In this document: piece by piece, positions 1-8,654 of the stretch
How the letters are laid out: the number at the start of each line of letters is the position of its first letter
Position numbering within the stretch: the stretch's first letter is position 1
Origin: SZUA-36 sp963774415
Lineage (GTDB): Bacteria > Pseudomonadota > Gammaproteobacteria > Xanthomonadales > SZUA-36
Direction: 5' to 3'
NCBI GenBank assembly: GCA_963774415.1
Contig: CAVZEU010000001.1
Coordinates: forward strand, 434,001 to 498,000
Length of the DNA: 64,000 nt
Notes under the pieces: generated by a model
Database searches by the model: none
Told to the model about the DNA's origin: nothing
What the model saw: only the letters and a program-made list of their open reading frames with translations
Program-made: the position numbers and the translations under genes

Positions 1-542
1 TCCTTCAGGTCGGAGAAAATACCGCCGCCGATGGGCGAGGTCACACCGTAAATGCCCAGCGATCCGAACAAGCGGTAAACGTCGTCCAGCGACTTGGCTG
101 CCTGGATACGGTCGAGGTCGGCCTGGATGGCGCCGGTGCCGAGTTCGGTGGCCTTGGTATCGTCCATGTAAGCGTTGTAGTAATCGCGTATTTTCTGTGT
201 CGGGCTGCCGTCCTTGACGTCGGTTTCCTTGCTGACTTCCTGCACCAGGTCACGCACGTCCTTCTGCGCCTGTTCCCGGAGTGCGTCGAAAGTGCCCCAG
301 CGGGCCCGGTCCTTGGGCATCTCGGTGTTCTTGACCCAGGTGCCGTTGACGTACTCGAAAAAGTCATCCTGCGGCCGCACCGAGGTGTCGAAGCCGCTCT
401 TGTCGATGCCGCTGGCCAGAACGCGTTCCGCCGGCGCGGGCGCCGGCTTGTCGCTGGCCTGTTGCGCGGCCTGTTCGGATTTCTGCTGACAGCCACACAG
501 AGCAAGCGCGGCGGCCAGGGTTATGGTTAGCTGATGGTTCAT
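1..542 (-). CDS. M13 (neprilysin/PepO-like) metallopeptidase lipoprotein, N-terminal part
   Basis: The gene starts at ATG 542 on the minus strand and runs off the left edge, so only about 180 residues are seen. A hydrophobic signal ends in an L-C-G-C lipobox (Cys18), suggesting an outer-membrane or periplasmic lipoprotein. The stretch SGIDKSGFD...RPQDDFFEYVNGTW is the characteristic N-terminal block of M13 zinc peptidases. The catalytic HExxH would lie beyond the window. An AAGGA ribosome site precedes the start. It is divergent from greB, with about 108 bp between the two starts. Confidence 0.8.
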   Translation of the reverse strand, partial: MNHQLTITLAAALALCGCQQKSEQAAQQASDKPAPAPAERVLASGIDKSGFDTSVRPQDDFFEYVNGTWVKNTEMPKDRARWGTFDALREQAQKDVRDLVQEVSKETDVKDGSPTQKIRDYYNAYMDDTKATELGTGAIQADLDRIQAAKSLDDVYRLFGSLGIYGVTSPIGGGIFSDLK

Positions 543-650
543 GAGAAAATTCCTTGCAGAAATGTATTCACCGCGCGCTACTATATACTCTCTGCTCGCA
601 TTGTACAGGTGTCAGAAGTTGGTTTCCGGAACACGTCGGCAAACAAGGGC

Positions 651-1160
651 ATGACGGCTCCGCGCTCGTCTGCAAAACGGGCCAGCCCCTATATCACCGC
701 GGCCGGGGCGCAGCGCTTGCGCACGGAATTGCAGCAACTGTGGCGCCGGCAGCGACCGGCCGTCGTCAAGGCACTGACAGCGGCGGCGGCCGAAGGTGAC
801 CGCTCGGAAAATGCCGAATACATCTACCGCAAAAAGCAGTTGCGTGAAATTGACCGCCGAATCCGTTACCTGAGCCGGCGCGTGGACGAGATGAAGGTGG
901 TGGAGCGCCTGCCGCAGGACCAGACGAAGGTGCGGTTCGGCGCCTGGGTCAAACTGACCGATGCCGACGGCCGCGTACTGCAGTATCGCATCGTCGGCGC
1001 GGACGAAACCGATGCCCGGGCGGGGCACATTTCCATCGACTCGCCGGTCGCGCGCGCACTTTTGGGCAAAACCCTGGCGCAACAGGTCGAGATCGAACTG
1101 CCGGAGCGGCGTGTCCTGTTCAAAGTGCTCGAGATTCGCTATGCCGGTCCAGGCGGCTGA
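651..1160 (+). CDS. greB: Transcription elongation factor GreB
   Basis: The 169-residue protein has the GreA/GreB layout: an N-terminal coiled coil (about residues 15-85, with EGDRSENAEYIYRKKQLREID at the tip) and a C-terminal FKBP-like domain. It stimulates transcript cleavage by backtracked RNA polymerase. The frame is open upstream to 534, but ATG 651 matches the family start (TAPRSSAKRASPYITAAG). GreB rather than GreA is inferred from the basic N-terminus and the IYRKKQL signature. Confidence 0.9.
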   Translation: MTAPRSSAKRASPYITAAGAQRLRTELQQLWRRQRPAVVKALTAAAAEGDRSENAEYIYRKKQLREIDRRIRYLSRRVDEMKVVERLPQDQTKVRFGAWVKLTDADGRVLQYRIVGADETDARAGHISIDSPVARALLGKTLAQQVEIELPERRVLFKVLEIRYAGPGG

Positions 1161-1250
1161 TTGACCGCGGCCGCGGCGCCGCCCCCGGTCGTGCCGCGTG
1201 TTAGCCCATAATATATTGTTTATTAATAAGTTATTTTCTGCTCGCCAACC

Positions 1251-1278
1251 CTTGAAAAGCATCGGGCAACCCCCATTT
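1251..1278 (+). promoter_or_regulatory. Heat-shock (sigma32) promoter of hsp20
   Basis: CTTGAAA at 1251-1257 and CCCCATTT at 1271-1278 are separated by 13 bp, a near-perfect match to the sigma32 consensus (CTTGAAA, 11-16 bp, CCCCAT-T). It lies about 100 bp upstream of the Hsp20 gene. Transcription should begin near 1285. Confidence 0.85.
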
Positions 1279-1286
1279 TTATGACT

Positions 1287-1381
1287 GCGGGCGCTGACAG
1301 GCCCGCGGGCGCTTCCGGCCCGACAGGGCGGAAGCTGGATAGACGACAACCGAATTGCTTCATTAGGAGGATACGGAAATG
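1287..1381 (+). promoter_or_regulatory. Candidate ROSE-type RNA thermometer in the hsp20 leader
   Basis: The leader after the sigma32 promoter folds into consecutive hairpins. Stem 1 is GCGGGC 1287-1292 with GCCCGC 1301-1306. Stem 2 is GCTTCCG 1311-1317 with CGGAAGC 1329-1335, extended by CCC/GGG. A TTGCT at 1355-1359 can then face the AGGAGG ribosome site at 1365-1370. A short U(U/C)GCU facing the Shine-Dalgarno is the hallmark of ROSE elements, which repress small heat-shock genes at low temperature. The fold is inferred by eye. Confidence 0.55.
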
Positions 1382-1864
1382 ACGACATTTGACTTTTCAC
1401 CGCTCTACAGGACTTCAGTGGGTTTCGACCGCCTGGCCTCGATGCTGAGCAACGCCAGCCGCATGGACCAGGGCAACGGTTACCCGCCGTACAATATTCG
1501 CAGCACCAGCGAAGACCATTACCAGATCACGATGGCGGTGGCCGGCTTTTCGGAGGACGAGCTCGACATTAGCACCGAGCAGAACCGCCTGACCGTCACC
1601 GGCAGCCGCAAGGACGAGGCGGACGACGAGGGCGAATACCTGCATCGCGGTATCGCGACCCGTTCATTCGAGCGCCGTTTCAACCTCGCTGACCACGTCA
1701 AGGTGGTCGGCGCCAACCTGAAGAACGGCCTGCTGTACATCGACCTCGAGCGTGAGCTGCCGGAGGCGATGAAACCGCGTACGATCGAGATCAACAAGGG
1801 CGACGAGCGTTTGCTCGACGTTGACAAGGGCAGCAAGAAGAAAGCGGCCGATAAAGCCGCCTGA
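1379..1864 (+). CDS. Hsp20 / IbpA-type small heat-shock protein
   Basis: The 161-residue protein has an alpha-crystallin domain (about residues 36-125: YNIRSTSEDHYQITMAVAGF, then ENRLTV-type and LKNGLLYIDLERELPE segments). Its N-terminus, FDFSPLYRTSVGFDRL, matches IbpA. It acts as an ATP-independent holdase for unfolding proteins. It is a single gene with its own sigma32 promoter, structured leader and terminator. The Lys/Asp/Ala-rich C-terminal tail is longer than in IbpA, and an IEI-like motif sits at IEINKG. Confidence 0.92.
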   Translation: MTTFDFSPLYRTSVGFDRLASMLSNASRMDQGNGYPPYNIRSTSEDHYQITMAVAGFSEDELDISTEQNRLTVTGSRKDEADDEGEYLHRGIATRSFERRFNLADHVKVVGANLKNGLLYIDLERELPEAMKPRTIEINKGDERLLDVDKGSKKKAADKAA

Positions 1865-1890
1865 GTATCGCCTTAACCGTTATCGACCCA

Positions 1891-1915
1891 GGGGCGCCCG
1901 CAAGGCGCCCCTTTT
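1891..1915 (+). terminator. Rho-independent terminator of hsp20
   Basis: GGGGCGCC 1891-1898 pairs with GGCGCCCC 1904-1911 around a 5-nt loop and is followed by TTTT. Confidence 0.85.
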
Positions 1916-1993
1916 CTTTGCCTGCCGTCCCGGTGATTGCAAGCCGGCATTACTGTCGTTAGGCTGAGGCCTTTCATTGCGGGCGATGGCTTG

Positions 1994-2737
1994 ATGAGGC
2001 GCGCTGCTTTATACCTGTACCAGGTGTACATCTGGTTGATATTCTTTCCGCTGGGGCTGACGCTGACGTTTCTCAGCGGCTGGCTGACCGTCCTGGCGGC
2101 GTTCGTTTTCAGTCCCAGGATCGCGAGCCGCTACGTCGCGGGCACCTGGGCCAGGCTGATCGGTTGGCTGACGCCGATGTTCGTGACCGTTGAGGGCGCG
2201 CAATACGCGGACCCGCGGCGCTCGTTTGTCGTCGTCTGCAATCACCAAAGCGAGTACGACATTTTCCTGGTGTACGGCTGGCTGAAACTCGACCTCAAGT
2301 GGGTGATGAAGGCGGAACTGCGCAAGGTCCCGGGCGTCGGCATCGGCTGTGAAAAGGCCGGTCACATCTTCATCGACAGAAGCAACCCGGAGCAGGCGCG
2401 CCAGGCGGTCCGCCAGGCGCTCGAGCGGGTTGGGGACGGTGTCGGAATCCTGTTCTTTCCCGAGGGCACGCGCAGCATGGACGGCCGCCTGAAGCCTTTT
2501 AAAAAGGGCGCCTTCAGAACCGCGGCCGCGCAAGGGCTGCCCATATTGCCGGTTACTCTCGTCGGCACGCGTGACATACAACGGCCAAAATCGCTGCTGA
2601 TTTTCCCGGGCCGCGTGCGCATGGTGATCCACCCGCCCATCGAGGTCGGCGGCGACAGCCCTGAGCAAATTGTCGAACTGATGCAGCGCACGAGGGACGT
2701 CATCAACTCCGCCTTGCCGGAACCTTTGCGCTACTGA
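1994..2737 (+). CDS. plsC: 1-acyl-sn-glycerol-3-phosphate acyltransferase (PlsC/LPLAT family)
   Basis: This 247-residue inner-membrane protein has an N-terminal hydrophobic segment (YLYQVYIWLIFFPLGLTLTF). The acyltransferase blocks are NHQSEYD (HX4D catalytic pair), FIDRSN and FPEGTR. It would add the second acyl chain in phosphatidic acid synthesis. The frame is open from 1937, but ATG 1994 gives the family-typical start. It is followed after 5 bp by a rhomboid gene, probably as one transcript. Confidence 0.88.
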   Translation: MRRAALYLYQVYIWLIFFPLGLTLTFLSGWLTVLAAFVFSPRIASRYVAGTWARLIGWLTPMFVTVEGAQYADPRRSFVVVCNHQSEYDIFLVYGWLKLDLKWVMKAELRKVPGVGIGCEKAGHIFIDRSNPEQARQAVRQALERVGDGVGILFFPEGTRSMDGRLKPFKKGAFRTAAAQGLPILPVTLVGTRDIQRPKSLLIFPGRVRMVIHPPIEVGGDSPEQIVELMQRTRDVINSALPEPLRY

Positions 2738-2742
2738 ATTTC

Positions 2743-3450
2743 ATGCACATCGACAAACCGGACCCGCGTTACCTGCATGCCCCGCAGACACGGCGCAACC
2801 TGCGGTTCGCCTTCAAGGCGGCGCTGGTGGTGACGGGTATTTTGTGGCTGATACTGATCGCCGACCAGGCATTCGGCCTGGGACTGGTCCGCTTCGGCTT
2901 ACGGCCGCGCAGCCTGCCCGGCCTGATCGGCGTTGTGACCGCGCCGCTGCTGCACGGGGGCTTTGCCCACCTGTTTTCCAATACCGCGCCGCTGCTGGTG
3001 GCCCTGACCGCGATACTCTATCTCTACCCCCGTGCAGCGATGCGCGCGATCCCGGTCATCTGGATGGGTTCGGGTCTGCTCGCGTGGCTGATCGGCCGGC
3101 CCACGCTGCATTTTGGCGCCAGCGGCTTCATTTACGGTTTGCTGGGCTTCGTTTTCGTCAGCGGCATCCTGCGCCTGGAGTTGCGCTCGGTCGCGGTCTC
3201 GGCCGTGGTATGGTTCCTCTACGGGTCGATGGTCTGGGGCGTGTTGCCGATCCGGCCCGGCATGTCTTGGGAACTGCACCTCAGTGGTGCTATTCTCGGC
3301 GTCGCGCTGGCCATCGTCTATCGCCACTGGGATATCACGCCGGTCAGGCGCTACGAATGGGAGGACGACGACACCGTGCCCGACTGGTTTCCGCGGGATG
3401 AGCCGGGTGCTGCCGGCGACGGAGACGATACGCACGGGCGGAGCGACTGA
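2743..3450 (+). CDS. Rhomboid-family intramembrane serine protease
   Basis: The 235-residue protein has about six membrane segments. The rhomboid catalytic serine motif is present as HFGASGFIYGLLG (GxSG), and the catalytic histidine is in WELHLSGAILG. The HGGFAHLFSNTAPL block in the second helix region (H-x3-H-x2-N) is also typical. It cleaves membrane proteins within the bilayer; the substrate is unknown. The last 40 residues are acidic and cytoplasmic. Coupled closely with plsC upstream. Confidence 0.88.
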   Translation: MHIDKPDPRYLHAPQTRRNLRFAFKAALVVTGILWLILIADQAFGLGLVRFGLRPRSLPGLIGVVTAPLLHGGFAHLFSNTAPLLVALTAILYLYPRAAMRAIPVIWMGSGLLAWLIGRPTLHFGASGFIYGLLGFVFVSGILRLELRSVAVSAVVWFLYGSMVWGVLPIRPGMSWELHLSGAILGVALAIVYRHWDITPVRRYEWEDDDTVPDWFPRDEPGAAGDGDDTHGRSD

Positions 3451-3483
3451 CACCGGCGGCAAGGCCGGTGAGTGGAGAAGAAA

Positions 3484-4527
3484 GTGAAAAAATTCGGCTT
3501 TGTATTACTGTTGCTGCTGACGGCCTTCGTGGTCACTGGTTTCCTGTTGCCGAAACAGGTCCACGTGGAACGCAGCATAACGATCGAGCGCCCGCCGGAA
3601 ATGGTGTTCTCCCTGCTCAACGGCTACCAGCACTTCAAGGACTGGTCGCCCTGGGTCGCGCGTGACCCGGGGGCGACGTACAGCGTCAGCGGACCGGCCA
3701 GCGGCGTCGGCGCGCATCTGGACTGGAGCGGCGACCCGCACCTGGTGGGCAGCGGTTGGCAGGAAATTGCCGCCAGCAAACCCTTCGAACAGATCGATTT
3801 TCGCCTGCACTACGACTCGCAGGGCATGGCGATGACCCATTTCTATATTAAAAATGCCGGTGACGGCAGCCGCCTGACCTGGGCTTTCGATGCCGACGTG
3901 ACCGAAGGACTGGGTGTGTTCCAGGGTTTTCTGGCGCGTTACTTCGGCCTCCTCTTCGACCGCTGGGTCGGCAGCGATTTCGAGAAAGGGCTGGCCAATT
4001 TCAAGAAATTCGCCGAATCCATTCCCGAATCGGATTTCAACCCGCCGGACATCAGCCCCGTGCGGGTCGCGGCGCAGAACATCCTCTATGTCACCGTCAG
4101 CAGCAGCCAGGAACCGGCGGATATCGCCGCCGCGATGGCGTCGGCTTACGCCGAGGTGGCGGCCTTTATCCGCTCCGCCGGCGTGGAGGTGGCGGGGCAG
4201 CCGATGGCCATCACCCGCGCCTGGGAAGACGGCGAGTATGTATTCGACGCGGCGATCCCGGTGAAGCAGTTGCCGGAACACCTCAGCGGCCATATCAAGG
4301 CGGGCCAGTCACCGTCGGGCGCGGCCATCAAGGCGGTGCACCACGGCAGCCCGAAGAACCTGATGCCGACCTATGAAAAGCTCGCCGCCTACCTGTCCGC
4401 CCACGGGCTGGGCCGGGGTGACGTTTCCTGGGAACAGTACATGTCCGACCCGAAGACAACGCCCGAGAAGGATCGCGTCACCAATGTGTACGTCATGCTG
4501 GGCGCTCACCAGGATACGCCGCAATGA
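3484..4527 (+). CDS. SRPBCC/polyketide-cyclase domain protein with GyrI-like C-terminal domain
   Basis: GTG 3484 is preferred over GTG 3472 because GGAG at 3474-3477 sits 6 nt upstream. An N-terminal membrane anchor (FGFVLLLLLTAFVVTGFLL) leads into an SRPBCC ligand-binding fold (VERSITIERPPEMVFSLLNGYQHFKDWSPW). The second half, with repeated VRVAAQNILYVTVSS and AITRAWEDGEYVFDAAIPV-type strands, resembles GyrI-like small-molecule-binding domains. The function is unknown. Its 3' end overlaps the 3' end of the convergent aat gene by 22 bp. Confidence 0.75.
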   Translation: MKKFGFVLLLLLTAFVVTGFLLPKQVHVERSITIERPPEMVFSLLNGYQHFKDWSPWVARDPGATYSVSGPASGVGAHLDWSGDPHLVGSGWQEIAASKPFEQIDFRLHYDSQGMAMTHFYIKNAGDGSRLTWAFDADVTEGLGVFQGFLARYFGLLFDRWVGSDFEKGLANFKKFAESIPESDFNPPDISPVRVAAQNILYVTVSSSQEPADIAAAMASAYAEVAAFIRSAGVEVAGQPMAITRAWEDGEYVFDAAIPVKQLPEHLSGHIKAGQSPSGAAIKAVHHGSPKNLMPTYEKLAAYLSAHGLGRGDVSWEQYMSDPKTTPEKDRVTNVYVMLGAHQDTPQ

Positions 4528-5204
4528 AGCTCGCGCTGCCAGCACGGGTCGGCATCGACCCCCTCGAGGTGGCGTAGGAATTCCGCGCGGGACATACTGA
4601 TGCACCCCATCGAAAGCAGGTGCGGATTCTCGACCTGGCAGTCCAACAACGTAAAGCCGCAGTCCAGCAAGTGCCAGCACAGCGCCACCAGGGCGATTTT
4701 GCTCGCATTGCTGACCCTGCTGAACATCGACTCACCGAAGAACATCCGGCCGAGGGCCAGTCCGTAGATGCCGCCGGCCAGTTCGCCGTCCCGCCAGACC
4801 TCCAGCGAGTGCGCAACACCGCGTTCGTGCAAAAGCAGGTAAGCGCTTTGCATCTCCGCGGTGATCCACGTGCCCGCGTCGTCCCCCCGGGGCGCGGCGC
4901 AGCCGCGGATGACCCCACCGAAGTCCGCGTCGAGGCTCAGGCTGAAACGGCCCTGGTTGTACTGGCGGCGCAGGCGCCGCGCGACGTGGACGTCGCCGGG
5001 CCGCAGCACGCAGCGCGGGAACGGCGCCCACCACAATATCGGGTCGCCGGGGCTGTACCAGGGAAAAATGCCGTTGCGGTAAGCGTTGATGAGCCGCTGC
5101 GGTGTGAGGTCGCCGCCCGCGGCGAGCAACCCGCGCGGCAGGTCGAGGGCCTGTTCGGTGGGTGGAAAAGGCGACCGCGGGTCGCTTGCCAGCCAGGGGA
5201 TCAT
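4506..5204 (-). CDS. aat: Leucyl/phenylalanyl-tRNA--protein transferase
   Basis: The 232-residue protein has the Aat signature FPPTEQAL...GLLAAGGDL, NGIFPWYSPGDPILWWAPFPR and ITAEMQSAYLLLHERGVAHSLEVW. It adds Leu or Phe to proteins with N-terminal Arg or Lys, marking them for ClpS/ClpAP degradation. It lies beside trxB, a common gammaproteobacterial neighbourhood, transcribed in the same direction 36 bp downstream. Confidence 0.95.
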   Translation of the reverse strand: MIPWLASDPRSPFPPTEQALDLPRGLLAAGGDLTPQRLINAYRNGIFPWYSPGDPILWWAPFPRCVLRPGDVHVARRLRRQYNQGRFSLSLDADFGGVIRGCAAPRGDDAGTWITAEMQSAYLLLHERGVAHSLEVWRDGELAGGIYGLALGRMFFGESMFSRVSNASKIALVALCWHLLDCGFTLLDCQVENPHLLSMGCISMSRAEFLRHLEGVDADPCWQRELHCGVSW

Positions 5205-5240
5205 GTCACGGCGTGCGGGTTCACGATCCGGCCAGGCCGG

Positions 5241-6206
5241 CTATGGCCCCAGCGCGTTGCGTTCTTCCAGCCAACGGTCCGCGTCGAGTGCCGCCATGCA
5301 GCCGAAGCCCGCTGACGTCACCGCCTGTCGATAGACGTGATCGGCGACATCGCCGGCGGCGAACACCCCGCCCACGCTGGTCATCGTGGCCAGCCCCTCG
5401 GAGCCGCCGCGAACCTGGATGTAGCCGTTTTCCATGTCCAGTTGCCCGGCAAATATCTCCGTGTTGGGGTTGTGACCGATCGCGATGAAGACCCCCTCGA
5501 CATCGATTTCGCGCGTGCCGTCCCCGCGCGCGTGCTGCAGCCGCAGCCCGGTGACACCGCTGTCGTCGCCGAGCACTTCATCGACGACGTGGTCCCAGAT
5601 GAAGGACACGTTACCGTTCTCGGCCTTTTCGAACAGGCGCTGTTGCAGTATCTTTTCCGCGCGCAGTTCGTCCCGGCGGTGGATCACGGTGACCTCGGAG
5701 GCGATATTCGACAGGTACAGGGCTTCTTCGACCGCGGTATTGCCGCCGCCGACGACGGCCACCCTGCGGCCCTTGTAGAAAAAGCCGTCGCAGGTCGCGC
5801 AGGCGGACACGCCTTTGCCCATGAAGGCCTCCTCCGAGGGCAGGCCGAGGTACTTGGCGCTGGCGCCGGTGGCGACGATCAGGGCGTCGCAGGTATAGAT
5901 GCCCGCGTCACCCTCGAGCCTGAACGGATGCTTGCCGATATCGACGGTGTGGATGTGATCGAAGATGATCTCGGTGTCGAAACGTTCCGCGTGGGCCAGC
6001 ATGCGCTGCATCAGTTCCGGGCCCTGCACGCCGTCTGCGTCACCGGGCCAGTTGTCCACGTCGGTGGTGATGGTCAGCTGGCCTCCCTGCTGAATCCCGG
6101 TGATCAGGACCGGCTTCAGATTGGCCCGCGCCGCGTAAACGGCAGCGGTGTATCCGGCCGGTCCGGAACCGACAATCAGGAGGCCACAGTGTTTGACATC
6201 GCTCAT
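5241..6206 (-). CDS. trxB: Thioredoxin-disulfide reductase
   Basis: This 321-residue flavoprotein has an FAD-binding GSGPAGYTAAVYAARA at the N-terminus, the redox-active CATC (SACATCDGFFYKG) and an NADPH-binding GGGNTAVEEALYLS. It also has the C-terminal FAD motif FAAGDVADHVYRQAVTSAG. It reduces thioredoxin with NADPH. The frame extends 10 codons upstream, but ATG 6206 (MSDVKHCGLLIVG) matches the family. Divergent from ftsK. Confidence 0.96.
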   Translation of the reverse strand: MSDVKHCGLLIVGSGPAGYTAAVYAARANLKPVLITGIQQGGQLTITTDVDNWPGDADGVQGPELMQRMLAHAERFDTEIIFDHIHTVDIGKHPFRLEGDAGIYTCDALIVATGASAKYLGLPSEEAFMGKGVSACATCDGFFYKGRRVAVVGGGNTAVEEALYLSNIASEVTVIHRRDELRAEKILQQRLFEKAENGNVSFIWDHVVDEVLGDDSGVTGLRLQHARGDGTREIDVEGVFIAIGHNPNTEIFAGQLDMENGYIQVRGGSEGLATMTSVGGVFAAGDVADHVYRQAVTSAGFGCMAALDADRWLEERNALGP

Positions 6207-6330
6207 GTATAATCGCTCCATCGGCAAGGCGGGCACCCGTGAAGATTCCAGCCGGGGTGCGGTTCATGGTATTCAATTTGCGGCTGGCGGACCAGATTCA
6301 AGGGACGTATTTTAAACGAGGACGAGCACA

Positions 6331-8652
6331 TTGGCGCAAGCACGCAAGAAAGCCAGCAGAACACCGGCTCAACAGACCCGCTTGCCGCACCACCTGCGGG
6401 AAAGCGTGTTCCTGTTTACGCTGTTGATCGCGGTCTACCTCTATGCCTGCCTGCTGACCTACGACCCCAACGACCCCGGACCCTTTAACACCGTCTATTC
6501 GGCCCAGGTGCACAACGCCGGCCGCATCGTCGGCGCCTGGGTGGCCAACTTCCTGCTTTTTCTGACCGGTTATATCGCCTGGCTGCTGCCGCTGCTCATC
6601 GTTTACGGCGGCTGGCGCGTGTGGAGCAGCCGTGAAGGCCAGACCGGGTCGGGCGTGGTCGGCGCCCTGGCGCTGGTCACCGGCCTGATGCTGTTCCTGC
6701 TCTCGGCCACCGGCCTGAGCGACATGCACCTGTTGCCGGCCGCGGGCACGATGCCGGTCGGCGGCGGCGGGGTCATCGGGCAGGTGGTGTCGGCGCCGTT
6801 GCTGAACTGGACCGGCATGCTCGGCACGACCCTGTTCCTGCTGTCCATGCTGCTGGTCGGAGTGACGCTGTTCACGGGTATTTCCTGGTTTCACGTGATG
6901 GACGTGACCGGCGGCGTCACGCTGGGTGCTTTCAACGCCGTCGCGGGCGCCGTATCGAGCATGCGTGACTGGTTTGCCGGCCGCCGCGCGCGGGCGCGAC
7001 GCGACGAGGTGCGCAAAACGGACTCGGCCCGCCAGGTCGGCAAACAGGCGCCGCGCATCGAGCCGCAGATCTCGCTGCCCGCCGAAGCGCAGAGCAGACG
7101 GGCGGCCAGGGAAAAACAGCGGCCGTTGTTCAAGAACCTGCCGGCCGACTCGCTGCCACCGCTCGAGTTGCTGGACAACCCCCACGACCAACCGCCCGGG
7201 TACAGCGAGAGCGCCTTGAAAGCCCTGTCGAAGCAGGTCGAGCTGAAGCTGGCGGATTTTGGCGTCCAGGTCGACGTGGTGGCGGTGCACCCCGGGCCCG
7301 TGATCACGCGTTTCGAGTTGCAGCCGGCGCCGGGCGTCAAGTCGGCGCAGATCACGAACCTGGCCAAGGACCTCGCGCGCGGCCTGAGCATCGTCTCGGT
7401 CAGGGTGGTGGAAGTCATACCGGGGAAATCCACCATCGGCCTGGAAATACCGAACACCAACCGGCAGACCGTGTTCCTGTCGGAAATCCTGCGCTCCGAT
7501 GTTTACGAAAACGCCGGTTCAACCTTGACCCTGGCGCTGGGTAAAAGCATCTCCGGGCGGCCGATCGTCGCCAACCTGGCGCGAATGCCGCACTTGCTGG
7601 TGGCTGGGACCACCGGCTCGGGCAAGTCCGTGGCCCTGAACGCGATGATCCTGAGCCTGATCTACAAGGCCGGGCCGGAACAGGTGCGCCTGGTGATGGT
7701 CGACCCCAAGATGCTGGAACTGTCGGTTTACGCGGATATCCCGCACCTGCTGGCGCCGGTGGTCACCGACATGAAGGAAGCGGCCAACGCGTTGCGCTGG
7801 TGCGTGGCGGAGATGGAACGCCGTTATCGTCTGATGTCCGCGGTGGGCGTGCGTAACCTCGCCGGTTTCAACCGCAAGATCAAGGAAGCCGAGGACGCCG
7901 GCCAGCCGCTGCTGGACCCGTTGTTCGTGCCGGACGAGGAGGCCCCCGGCGCGGAGCCGCCGGAACTGGAAGCGCTGCCGCATATCGTCGTCATCGTCGA
8001 TGAACTGGCCGACATGATGATGATCATCGGCAAGAAAGTCGACGAACTGATCGCGCGCCTGGCGCAAAAGGCGCGCGCGGCGGGCATCCACCTGATCCTG
8101 GCCACGCAGCGGCCTTCGGTGGACGTCATTACCGGTTTGATCAAGGCCAACATCCCGGCGCGTATCGCCTTCCAGGTTTCCTCGCGGGTCGACTCGCGCA
8201 CGATCCTCGACCAGATGGGCGCCGAACAATTGCTGGGGCACGGCGACATGCTGTACCTGCCGCCCGGGACGGCGCTGCCCGAGCGCGTGCACGGGGCTTT
8301 CGTCGACGACCACGAGGTCCACGCCGTGGTCGATTACCTGAAATCGCTGGGCGAGCCCGATTACATCGACGCGGTGCTCGATGAAGAGCAATTGACCACC
8401 GAGGGGATGTCGATCAGCGCCACCGGGATTCCGACCGAGCCGCAGGGCGATACGGACGAACTGTACGACCAGGCCGTGCAATGGGTGACCGAGTCACGGC
8501 GCGCCTCCATTTCCAGCGTGCAGCGGCATCTGCGTGTCGGTTACAACCGCGCCGCGCGCATCATCGAGGAAATGGAGGCCAGCGGCGTGGTCTCGCCGCC
8601 GGAACACAACGGCCAGCGCGAAGTGCTGGCGCCGCCGCCACCCCGGGATTGA
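6331..8652 (+). CDS. ftsK: DNA translocase FtsK
   Basis: The 773-residue protein starts at TTG 6331. Four hydrophobic segments lie in the first about 190 residues. A short Arg-rich linker follows, then the RecA-like motor with Walker A GTTGSGKS at about residue 425 and Walker B IVVIVDELADMMM. The C-terminal gamma winged helix (YDQAVQWVTESRRASISSVQ) reads KOPS and activates XerCD. It couples chromosome dimer resolution to division at the septum. The linker is short compared with the E. coli protein. Upstream of lolA and serS, as in many gammaproteobacteria. Confidence 0.95.
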   Translation: MAQARKKASRTPAQQTRLPHHLRESVFLFTLLIAVYLYACLLTYDPNDPGPFNTVYSAQVHNAGRIVGAWVANFLLFLTGYIAWLLPLLIVYGGWRVWSSREGQTGSGVVGALALVTGLMLFLLSATGLSDMHLLPAAGTMPVGGGGVIGQVVSAPLLNWTGMLGTTLFLLSMLLVGVTLFTGISWFHVMDVTGGVTLGAFNAVAGAVSSMRDWFAGRRARARRDEVRKTDSARQVGKQAPRIEPQISLPAEAQSRRAAREKQRPLFKNLPADSLPPLELLDNPHDQPPGYSESALKALSKQVELKLADFGVQVDVVAVHPGPVITRFELQPAPGVKSAQITNLAKDLARGLSIVSVRVVEVIPGKSTIGLEIPNTNRQTVFLSEILRSDVYENAGSTLTLALGKSISGRPIVANLARMPHLLVAGTTGSGKSVALNAMILSLIYKAGPEQVRLVMVDPKMLELSVYADIPHLLAPVVTDMKEAANALRWCVAEMERRYRLMSAVGVRNLAGFNRKIKEAEDAGQPLLDPLFVPDEEAPGAEPPELEALPHIVVIVDELADMMMIIGKKVDELIARLAQKARAAGIHLILATQRPSVDVITGLIKANIPARIAFQVSSRVDSRTILDQMGAEQLLGHGDMLYLPPGTALPERVHGAFVDDHEVHAVVDYLKSLGEPDYIDAVLDEEQLTTEGMSISATGIPTEPQGDTDELYDQAVQWVTESRRASISSVQRHLRVGYNRAARIIEEMEASGVVSPPEHNGQREVLAPPPPRD

Positions 8653-8654
8653 AC

